Positions 25,596 through 32,762 of a DNA stretch of 64,000 bases are shown piece after piece. The stretch's first letter is position 1. Every line of letters begins with the position of its first letter. The notes below the pieces were generated by a model. The model ran no database searches and was not told the DNA's origin. It was given only the letters and a program-made list of their open reading frames with translations. The stretch covers positions 1 to 64,000 of the forward strand of contig JAFZFN010000022.1 in the NCBI GenBank assembly GCA_017555875.1, given 5' to 3'. A program made the translations under genes and the position numbers. The DNA is from Bacteroidaceae bacterium. GTDB lineage: Bacteria; Bacteroidota; Bacteroidia; Bacteroidales; Bacteroidaceae.

Positions 25596-26354
25596 ATGAA
25601 TACGAATAAGAATTCCTACATATTTATATATGCTTCGGTTATGGTTATTATCGTAGCATTCCTCTTGGCCTTCGTATCTTCAGCTTTGAAGCCCATCCAG
25701 CAGAAGAACGTCGAGCTCGACAAGAAGAAGCAGGTGCTCGCCGCCCTCAACATCTTCGAGAAGGATGCCGAAGCTGCTTACAATACTTATGTGAAGGCCG
25801 ACCAGCTCCTCAATGCCGATGGCACTGTAGCTGCTGAGAACGGTGGTTTTGCCGTTGAGAACGCAGCCGTTAGCGAGGCTCAGCTTCCCCTCTACGTATG
25901 TGAGGTCGAGGGCGAGACCAAGTATGTGCTCCCCCTCTACGGTGCAGGTCTGTGGGGCCCCATCTGGGGTTATGTAGCCCTCAATGCCGACAAGGAGACC
26001 ATCTATGGTGTATACTTCTCACACGCTGGTGAGACTCCCGGTCTTGGTGCCGAGATCACCAACCGTGACAAGTTCCAGGTGCCCTTCATCGGTAAGAAAG
26101 CCCTCAACGCCGCTGGCGACGTAGTCATCAGCGTAGTGAAGAACGGCAAGGTTCAGAATGCTGAGTGCGAGGTCGACGGTATCTCTGGTGGTACCATCAC
26201 TTCGAACGGTGTAGACGCTATGCTCAAGAACAGCATCAGCCTCTACAAGGCATTCCTCACCCAGAAGTGCGAGAAGGCTTGCGCTGCTGAAGCTGAGTGC
26301 TCTGAGAACTCTGAGTGCTCTGAGCAATGTCAAACAGAAGTTGTTAACGAATAA
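25596..26354 (+). CDS. nqrC: Na+-translocating NADH:quinone reductase subunit C
   Basis: NqrC (252 residues) has one N-terminal membrane helix (about residues 8-28) and a periplasmic FMN-binding domain. The flavin is attached through phosphodiester to a threonine in SGGTITSNGVD near residue 200 (consensus SGATxT). The C-terminal tail contains an odd repeat (CAAEAECSENSECSEQC) rich in Cys, Glu and Ser that I do not know from typical NqrC and that may be lineage-specific. Confidence 0.96.
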   Translation: MNTNKNSYIFIYASVMVIIVAFLLAFVSSALKPIQQKNVELDKKKQVLAALNIFEKDAEAAYNTYVKADQLLNADGTVAAENGGFAVENAAVSEAQLPLYVCEVEGETKYVLPLYGAGLWGPIWGYVALNADKETIYGVYFSHAGETPGLGAEITNRDKFQVPFIGKKALNAAGDVVISVVKNGKVQNAECEVDGISGGTITSNGVDAMLKNSISLYKAFLTQKCEKACAAEAECSENSECSEQCQTEVVNE

Positions 26355-26372
26355 TCATAGGAGGAAACAGTT

Positions 26373-27008
26373 ATGTCATTATTTTCAAAGCAGAATATGG
26401 AGGCGCTGAAGACTCCTCTTGGCATGAACAACCCCGTCACCGTGCAGGTGCTCGGTATCTGTTCTGCATTGGCTGTAACGGCTCAGCTCAAGCCCGCCAT
26501 CGTGATGGGTCTCTCAGTGACCATCATCGTGGCTATGGCCAACGTGATCATCTCACTCTTGCGCAACACCATCCCCAACCGCATCCGTATCATCGTGCAG
26601 TTGGTAGTGGTAGCCGCCCTCGTAACCATCGTGAGCGAAATCCTCAAGGCCTTCGCCTACGACGTGAGTGTCGAGCTATCGGTATACATCGGACTTATCA
26701 TCACCAACTGTATCCTCATGGGTCGTCTCGAGGCATTTGCTATGGGCAACAGCCCCTGGCCTTCATTCCTCGATGGTATCGGTAACGGTCTCGGCTATGC
26801 CAAGATCCTCGTTATCGTAGCCTTCATCCGTGAGCTCTTCGGTAGCGGTTGCCTCTTCGGCATCCAGGTGATCCCCGCATGGTGCTACGAGCATGGATAT
26901 ATCAACAACGGCCTCATGCTGATGCCCCCCGCAGCCCTCATCATCGTAGGTTGCATCATCTGGTACCAGCGTGCCCGTCATACTGAGTTGCAGGAAGAAC
27001 AAAACTAA
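26373..27008 (+). CDS. nqrD: Na+-translocating NADH:quinone reductase subunit D
   Basis: NqrD (211 residues) is a six-helix membrane subunit. With NqrE it forms a pseudo-symmetric pair that holds an iron cofactor through conserved cysteines, visible here in ITNCILMGRLEAFAMGN. It begins 18 bp after nqrC, with GGAGG (26360-26364) 9 bp before the ATG, one of the few good Shine-Dalgarno matches in the window. A repeat element separates it from nqrE. Confidence 0.96.
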   Translation: MSLFSKQNMEALKTPLGMNNPVTVQVLGICSALAVTAQLKPAIVMGLSVTIIVAMANVIISLLRNTIPNRIRIIVQLVVVAALVTIVSEILKAFAYDVSVELSVYIGLIITNCILMGRLEAFAMGNSPWPSFLDGIGNGLGYAKILVIVAFIRELFGSGCLFGIQVIPAWCYEHGYINNGLMLMPPAALIIVGCIIWYQRARHTELQEEQN

Positions 27009-27011
27009 AGT

Positions 27012-27115
27012 AGAATTATGAATGCTAAATTCTGAATTCTGAATTAAGGCTCCGCGATGTATATGCAACCGGATGGCCATTCAGAATTCAAAATTCAAAA
27101 TTCAGAATTATTAAA
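27012..27115. repeat. AT-rich inverted-repeat element between nqrD and nqrE
   Basis: The ends are inverted repeats of AATTCTGAATT / AATTCAGAATT type, with extra partial copies. The centre reads GGCTCCGCGATGTATATGCA. A near-identical copy lies between nqrE and nqrF (27750-27848). The GGCTCCGCGATGT core also occurs in palindromic element D and, as its reverse complement with one change, in the valS copies. Confidence 0.82.
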
Positions 27116-27119
27116 GATT

Positions 27120-27746
27120 ATGGAACATTTTATTAGTCTTTTGGTCCGCTCAATATTCGTGGACAATATGATTTTCGCATTCTTCTTGGGTATGTGTTCT
27201 TACCTTGCCGTATCAAAGAATGTGAAGACCGCTCTCGGCCTCGGTGTGGCAGTGACCTTCGTGTTGCTCATCACCTTGCCCGTGAACTATCTGTTGCAAA
27301 CTAAGGTCCTCGGCCCCAACTGTATCGTTGAGGGTGTCGACCTCAGTTTCTTGGCCTTTATCCTCTTCATCGCCGTCATTGCCGGTATCGTGCAGTTGGT
27401 CGAGATGGTAGTAGAGCGCTTCAGCCCCTCGCTGTATGCTTCGCTTGGTATCTTCTTGCCCCTTATCGCTGTTAACTGTGCCATCATGGGTGCTTCGCTC
27501 TTCATGCAGCAGCGTATCACCATGGACGCAGGCAACACACAGGCTATCCTTAATGTATGGGATTCAGTAGCCTATGCCATCGGTTCAGGTATCGGTTGGT
27601 TGCTTGCCATCGTAGGCTTGGCAGCTATCCGCGAGAAGATGCAGTACTCTGACGTGCCCAAGCCCCTCCGTGGTCTCGGTATCACCTTCATCACCGTAGG
27701 TCTCATGGCTATGGCATTCATGTGTTTCTCTGGTCTTAACATTTAA
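27120..27746 (+). CDS. nqrE: Na+-translocating NADH:quinone reductase subunit E
   Basis: NqrE (208 residues) is the six-helix partner of NqrD. Characteristic segments are [19 protein letters not shown] and [12 protein letters not shown] with the conserved Cys. I start at ATG 27120, since the longer frame from 27057 would translate the repeat element. Confidence 0.96.
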   Translation: MEHFISLLVRSIFVDNMIFAFFLGMCSYLAVSKNVKTALGLGVAVTFVLLITLPVNYLLQTKVLGPNCIVEGVDLSFLAFILFIAVIAGIVQLVEMVVERFSPSLYASLGIFLPLIAVNCAIMGASLFMQQRITMDAGNTQAILNVWDSVAYAIGSGIGWLLAIVGLAAIREKMQYSDVPKPLRGLGITFITVGLMAMAFMCFSGLNI

Positions 27747-27749
27747 GTC

Positions 27750-27848
27750 GAATTATGAATTCTCAATTCTGAATTCTGAATTAAGGCTCCACGACGTATA
27801 CACAGCCGGATGGCCATTCAGAATTCAAAATTCAAAATTCAGAATTAT
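27750..27848. repeat. AT-rich inverted-repeat element between nqrE and nqrF
   Basis: This is the second copy of the element at 27012, with the same ends (AATTCTGAATT / AATTCAGAATT) and the same centre with a few changes (GGCTCCACGACGTATACACA). It fills almost the whole gap between the nqrE stop and the nqrF start. Confidence 0.82.
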
Positions 27849-27857
27849 AAAAGAACT

Positions 27858-29132
27858 ATGGATATGAAATTGATTTTAGCAAGTATCGCAGTATTCCTCG
27901 TGATTATACTTGCCTTGGTAGCCATCCTTTTGGTAGCCAAGAATTACCTCGTGTCTTCAGGTGCTGTGAAGCTCACCATCAACGGTGACAATGAGCTCGA
28001 GGTAGAGAGCGGTTCTACGCTGCTCAACACACTCTCATCAAACGGCATCTTCCTCTCTTCTGCCTGCGGTGGTAAGGGCTCATGCGGCCAGTGCAAGTGC
28101 CAGGTACTGGAGGGCGGTGGCGAGATCCTCCCCTCTGAGAAGGGTCACTTCAGCCGCAAGCAGCAGCAAGACCACTGGCGTCTGGGCTGTCAGGTGAAGG
28201 TGAAGAGCGACATGGCCATCAAGGTCGACGAGTCAGTAATGGGCGTCAAGGAATGGGAGTGCACAGTGATCTCAAACAAGAACGTGGCAACCTTCATCAA
28301 GGAGTACAAGGTGGCATTGCCTCCCGGCGAGCACATGGACTTCGAGCCCGGTTCTTATGCACAGATTAAGATCCCTGCATTCAGCATCGATTACGATAAG
28401 GACTTCGATAAGTCACTCATTGGCGACACCTACCTTCCCGCTTGGAAGAACTTTGGTCTCTTCAACCTCAAGTGTACCAACGATACTCCTACCGTACGTG
28501 CCTACTCTATGGCTAACTATCCCGACGAGGGCGATATTATCACCTTGAACGTACGTATCGCTACACCTCCCTTCAAACCCAAAGAGCAGGGTGGTGGCTT
28601 CATGGATGTGATGCCTGGTATCGCTTCGTCATACATCTTCAGCCTCAAGCCCGGCGACAAGGTGATGATGAGTGGTCCTTATGGAGAGTTCCGTCCCAAC
28701 TACGACACTGGCCGTGAGATGATTTGGGTAGGTGGTGGTGCCGGTATGGCTCCTCTCCGTGCACAGATCATGCACATGCTCAAGACCCGTCAGTGCCGCG
28801 ACCGTCAGATGCACTACTTCTATGGTGCTCGTGCTTTGGAGGAGATCCCATTCCTCGACGACTTCCTCGCATTGGAGAAGGAGTTCGACAACTTCCACTT
28901 CCATCTCGCGCTCGACCGTCCCGATCCCAAGGCCGATGCAGCAGGTATCAAGTACACCGCTGGCTTCGTAGCACCTGTGATGGGCGACACCTACCTCAAG
29001 CAGCACGAGAACCCCGAGGATTGCGAGTACTACCTCTGTGGTCCTCCCATGATGGCCAAGACCGTGCTCGACCTCCTCGACAGCCTCGGCGTAGAGAAGG
29101 ATATGATCCACTTCGACGACTTCGGCGGATAA
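27858..29132 (+). CDS. nqrF: Na+-translocating NADH:quinone reductase subunit F
   Basis: NqrF (424 residues) is the NADH-oxidising subunit. It has an N-terminal membrane helix (about 4-26), a 2Fe-2S plant-type ferredoxin domain (CGGKGSCGQCKC near 70-81 and the last Cys in RLGCQV near 111), an FAD domain with RAYSMANYP, and an NAD-binding domain with GGGAGMAPLRAQ and YYLCGPPMM. The frame upstream to 27810 reads through the repeat, so I start at ATG 27858; the ATG at 27864 is also possible. A strong terminator follows at 29180. Confidence 0.97.
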   Translation: MDMKLILASIAVFLVIILALVAILLVAKNYLVSSGAVKLTINGDNELEVESGSTLLNTLSSNGIFLSSACGGKGSCGQCKCQVLEGGGEILPSEKGHFSRKQQQDHWRLGCQVKVKSDMAIKVDESVMGVKEWECTVISNKNVATFIKEYKVALPPGEHMDFEPGSYAQIKIPAFSIDYDKDFDKSLIGDTYLPAWKNFGLFNLKCTNDTPTVRAYSMANYPDEGDIITLNVRIATPPFKPKEQGGGFMDVMPGIASSYIFSLKPGDKVMMSGPYGEFRPNYDTGREMIWVGGGAGMAPLRAQIMHMLKTRQCRDRQMHYFYGARALEEIPFLDDFLALEKEFDNFHFHLALDRPDPKADAAGIKYTAGFVAPVMGDTYLKQHENPEDCEYYLCGPPMMAKTVLDLLDSLGVEKDMIHFDDFGG

Positions 29133-29179
29133 TCATCGCTTGCGCCAAGCCTCGTGCTTGGCATAGCACGCAATAGATG

Positions 29180-29208
29180 GCAGGAGCCTCCCATACGGGG
29201 GCTCCTGC
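29180..29208 (+). terminator. Terminator of the nqr operon
   Basis: A GC-rich stem GCAGGAGCC (29180-29188) pairs with GGCTCCTGC (29200-29208), extended inside by TCCC/GGGG, and is followed by TTCGTTTT. It lies 48 bp after the nqrF stop. Confidence 0.85.
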
Positions 29209-29448
29209 TTCGTTTTATATATAGGGGTTGAAGTTGTCTTAGTTGATGGATAGGAGCCTTACAACGGAGAGTATCGTAATGTTGCTTCCCGAGCCTGGGT
29301 TTGGTCTTGTTACGACCTCTTCCCGAATACCATAAGAAGAAGTCGCTATCTCTATATTTCTTGCGGATAACGATATAATCGTTGTGTTATTTCTGTCTTT
29401 ATTGCTACTTTTTTTGTGAGATAAAGATACAAATTGCAAAGATTGCTA

Positions 29449-29479
29449 TTGTTTTTCTTGAACTATTGGATTACTTTTG
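29449..29479 (+). promoter_or_regulatory. Promoter of the DUF234 ATPase gene
   Basis: TTG (29449-29451), 20 bp, then TACTTTTG (29472-29479) fits the Bacteroidales consensus. The ATG at 29505 is 25 bp downstream. Confidence 0.6.
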
Positions 29480-29504
29480 CATTGAATTTAATTGAGTCTA
29501 CGCA

Positions 29505-30935
29505 ATGAAACAGTCTAAAATCATCGGTAGAGAAAAAGAGATGGAGGAACTGCAACGGTGCGTGCAGTCTTCCGAGGCAGAATTGGTAGTCGTATATGGA
29601 CGAAGAAGGGTGGGGAAAACATTCCTTGTACGCGAATTCTTCAACAATAGTTTTGCGTTTCAGCTTACTGGACTGTATAATCAGCCCAAGAGTGTACAAC
29701 TCCACAATTTTGCAATCACACTTAGTGAATACAGCCATAATCCTATTCAGATTCCATCTTCGTGGTTAGAAGCATTTACTATGTTGCGTTCATATTTGGA
29801 GTCACTTTCCGGCGAAGAGAAGAAAGTGGTATTCATTGACGAAATGCCTTGGCTTGATACTCGATTGAGTGACTTTCTCAGTGCTTTCGAATGGTTCTGG
29901 AATGGTTGGGGGGCCTCTCGTAACGACCTTATGGTGATTGCCTGTGGTTCAGCCACAAGCTGGATTGCCGACAAGATCTTGGCTAATAAAGGCGGCTTGT
30001 TCAATCGCACCACCAGCCGCATCTATCTTCGCCCATTCACGTTGTATGAGACAGAGCAGTACCTCTTGTCGAGAGGAATCCATTGGAGTCGTTATGATAT
30101 AGCTGAATGCTATATGATAATGGGTGGGATTCCCTATTATCTCCGTCTGTTATCACCCCAGGTTTCTTACACATCCAATATCGACGAACTTTTCTTCAAG
30201 AAAAAAGGGAAGTTGTGGGACGAATTCGAGCATCTTTATCAAACGCTTTTTTCCAATGCTGATGCTTATATACAAATTGTAGAGGCGCTCTCATCCAAGC
30301 GCATGGGGTTGACGCGCAATGAGATTATAGCAGCAACGAAGCTTCCCAACAATGGAGTACTCACTCGAATGCTCAACAATCTTGCCGACAGTGATTTCAT
30401 TCGTCCATACAACTTTTACGGCCGTAAGAAACGAGATACGATATATCAGTTGTCAGATTATTACAGTATCTTTTACTTCCGTTTTCTTAAAGGAATGCAT
30501 GGCAAGGACGAACAGTTTTGGACGCATACACTTGACAATCCACAACGTCGTGCTTGGGCTGGATGCACCTTTGAGCAGGTGTGCAAAGACCACATCCGTT
30601 GCATAAAGCGTGCTATTGGTATCGGTGGGGTATTGAGCGAAGATTCATCGTGGCATCAATTGCAGGGCGAACAGCGTACGCAGATAGACCTATTGATAGA
30701 TCGTCGCGATAGAGTCATCAATCTATGCGAAATCAAGTACTCTCTCGCGCCATTCGTGATTGACAAAGATTACGATATGGTTCTCCGCAACAAAGTAGAG
30801 ACATTTCGCCAAGCCACACGCACCAACAAAGCACTGCATCTGACTATGATAGCCACCTATGGCCTGAAAGAGAATGCTTACAGCAGTATGATACAATCTG
30901 TTGTTGTCTTGGATGATTTGTTCGTTCTCCAGTAG
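29505..30935 (+). CDS. AAA ATPase with C-terminal DUF234 nuclease-like domain
   Basis: The 476-residue protein has an N-terminal P-loop ATPase of the archaeal-type/AAA_14 group: Walker A GRRRVGKTF near 28-36 and Walker B VVFIDEMPWLD near 109-119. A winged-helix segment follows in the middle (MGLTRNEIIAATKL). The C-terminal DUF234 part carries a PD-(D/E)xK-like set, DLLIDRR then CEIKYS. Such genes are frequent singletons in Bacteroidales genomes, and the role is not established. It has its own promoter and no operon partner. Confidence 0.85.
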   Translation: MKQSKIIGREKEMEELQRCVQSSEAELVVVYGRRRVGKTFLVREFFNNSFAFQLTGLYNQPKSVQLHNFAITLSEYSHNPIQIPSSWLEAFTMLRSYLESLSGEEKKVVFIDEMPWLDTRLSDFLSAFEWFWNGWGASRNDLMVIACGSATSWIADKILANKGGLFNRTTSRIYLRPFTLYETEQYLLSRGIHWSRYDIAECYMIMGGIPYYLRLLSPQVSYTSNIDELFFKKKGKLWDEFEHLYQTLFSNADAYIQIVEALSSKRMGLTRNEIIAATKLPNNGVLTRMLNNLADSDFIRPYNFYGRKKRDTIYQLSDYYSIFYFRFLKGMHGKDEQFWTHTLDNPQRRAWAGCTFEQVCKDHIRCIKRAIGIGGVLSEDSSWHQLQGEQRTQIDLLIDRRDRVINLCEIKYSLAPFVIDKDYDMVLRNKVETFRQATRTNKALHLTMIATYGLKENAYSSMIQSVVVLDDLFVLQ

Positions 30936-31063
30936 TGTGACCTGTTCTCTATGACTATCTATAATTTTGGGGTAAACATATAAATTATTGCCAATTAATT
31001 TCTCCTACCATAGACTTCAAAGACTATATTGCTCCGGGTATTTCCACACCTATTATATATAGC

Positions 31064-31097
31064 AATTCGGGATGCACCGCACGATGCATCCCGAATT
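31064..31097 (-). terminator. Hairpin downstream of the silent susD gene
   Basis: A perfect 13-bp stem (31064-31076 with 31085-31097) closes an 8-nt loop. It lies 28 bp beyond the susD stop on the minus strand and 128 bp after the ATPase gene on the plus strand. No long T-run follows on either side, so it may be a 3'-end stabiliser as much as a terminator. Confidence 0.65.
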
Positions 31098-31124
31098 TGT
31101 TAATAAGTTTTATGCTATCATTTA

Positions 31125-32738
31125 TTACATAATAGCTGTAGGAGCTACTGGGTCCTCTCTGAGTGCTGACACATCAATACCCTTGTTAGTCTCACGCTCT
31201 GATTCAGGGATAGAGTAGATAAAGATGGGAGACTCAGCAGGGAGGTCTTCATAGGTTACGTTGCCTGAGAAGTTGGCACCCTTACGAATAATGGGTTTTT
31301 TCAAACGGAGCACGTCGAAGAGTGAGAAACCTTCACCCCAGAGCTCTACACGACGTTGGAACCAAACCTCGTCGATGAATGCAGCCTCGTCTGCTGCGTT
31401 ACAGGTATATTCGGGGTCACGATAAGTCTGTACGAATGCTTCCAAGGCGGCTTTACCAGCATTAACGCCTTCGCTACGGCCCAGAGCTTCGGCCTGGATG
31501 AGCAGCATCTCCTCGGCACGCATCAAGGGCCAGTCTTGTGAGTTTTCGGTATTGAAGAGGATGTTATCCTGAGGACCGAATTTCACATTGGTATAAGTCG
31601 CAAAGGTCGCTGCTTGAGCGATAGGTACTGAGTATCCTGCGCCGAATGCATTGTCCAAGTTTGCAGAGTAGAAGTCTTCGTCTACCCACCATCCTTTACG
31701 GACATCTGTTTCAGGTATGCGCGCCCAAAGACTTGAATTAATGCGCTTGTGTACTACATCCATACCTACACCAGTGGTATAACCGTTACCTGTCATTGAA
31801 CAGAGGTGTGAAGGCCAGTTGATGATACCTGTCTGAACAACGTCGTTGTTTGTTGTGATGATAGAGCCCCAAATCCAAGAGTGGGCATCGTTGTTGAACG
31901 AAGGTACGGAAACTTCAGATATAGAGTAAGGGGTTGCACCTGAAAGTTCCAATGCCTTGGCAGCATCATAAGCAGCGTTGGCATATTGACCCATCAACAT
32001 GTTGGCACGTGCACGGAGACCATAGGCGACAGCAGCGGTAATTTGTGCTTTGTCACCCTCGCTAGGATTCTCCTCTAGATAGGGAATCGCGGTATCGAGA
32101 TCGTCCATGATTTGTGCGTACACGCTTGCGACTGTAGCCAAGGGGTTGTTCATGGCCTCTTCTTCGCTCATAGCCTCAGTGATGACAGGCACAGCCAATT
32201 CCTCTTCATGACCAAGGTAGGTGAACTGATAGCTCTGCACCAATTGAAGGTAGTCAAAAGCGCGTGAAGCCAATGCTTGCCCGATATAGTTGGCTACTAA
32301 ACCCGTGGGCTCGTCGTCGCCAGCCAAAGCTTTGAGGATGCTGTTGGCCGACTTGATGTGTTGGTAGTGCAGGTTCCAGATAAACGCGTTGTAAGAAGAA
32401 GTTTTCACTCGATCCTTGAATGTCAACTGGTTACCCAACCAATTGTAACCATGCTGTTCTGATACCATATCCTGTCCTGCCTGATCATACATTAAGCAGA
32501 GTGCAGGGAATCCAAAATCAAGATGGTTCGTTGATGTACTAGTCGAGATTGTGCCAAACTGGATAAGGTTATCCTTCAAGGCATTCATGTCACTCGACAG
32601 TTTAGAAGGATCCTCTTGGGCAACTTCTGACTTTTGTTCTTCAGTCACAGTGCCCCCCTGGAGTGCCTCCACCTCTTCACATGCAGCAAACAATGTAGCC
32701 GATGCGAAAAGCATAGTGAAATATTTATTGAATTTCAT
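31125..32738 (-). CDS. SusD/RagB-family lipoprotein, pair of the silent SusC
   Basis: The 537-residue protein is a SusD-like surface lipoprotein that would form the lid of a SusC transporter at the outer membrane. The lipobox ends at Cys20 (LFAAC). The N-terminal helical TPR-like part and the C-terminal RagB signature FQRRVELWGEGFSLFDVLR (near residue 465) are clear. It starts 24 bp after the stop of the truncated susC and would be co-transcribed with it. In the present orientation no promoter is seen for this pair, so it is probably silent. Confidence 0.92.
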   Translation of the reverse strand: MKFNKYFTMLFASATLFAACEEVEALQGGTVTEEQKSEVAQEDPSKLSSDMNALKDNLIQFGTISTSTSTNHLDFGFPALCLMYDQAGQDMVSEQHGYNWLGNQLTFKDRVKTSSYNAFIWNLHYQHIKSANSILKALAGDDEPTGLVANYIGQALASRAFDYLQLVQSYQFTYLGHEEELAVPVITEAMSEEEAMNNPLATVASVYAQIMDDLDTAIPYLEENPSEGDKAQITAAVAYGLRARANMLMGQYANAAYDAAKALELSGATPYSISEVSVPSFNNDAHSWIWGSIITTNNDVVQTGIINWPSHLCSMTGNGYTTGVGMDVVHKRINSSLWARIPETDVRKGWWVDEDFYSANLDNAFGAGYSVPIAQAATFATYTNVKFGPQDNILFNTENSQDWPLMRAEEMLLIQAEALGRSEGVNAGKAALEAFVQTYRDPEYTCNAADEAAFIDEVWFQRRVELWGEGFSLFDVLRLKKPIIRKGANFSGNVTYEDLPAESPIFIYSIPESERETNKGIDVSALREDPVAPTAIM

Positions 32739-32762
32739 ATCTTTATTATTTTTATTGGGTTG

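Larger units (their letters stand above)
29133..29504. other. Intergenic region between nqrF and the DUF234 ATPase gene
   Basis: The region holds the nqr terminator (29180-29208), a small hairpin (29144-29150 with 29156-29162), a lone palindrome AACGATATAATCGTT (29368-29382) and the promoter at 29449-29479. I see no gene in it. Confidence 0.5.

Noticed and set aside
27057-27119. Longer N-terminus for NqrE
   Set aside because: It would translate the AT-rich repeat. NqrE proteins start at [11 protein letters not shown].
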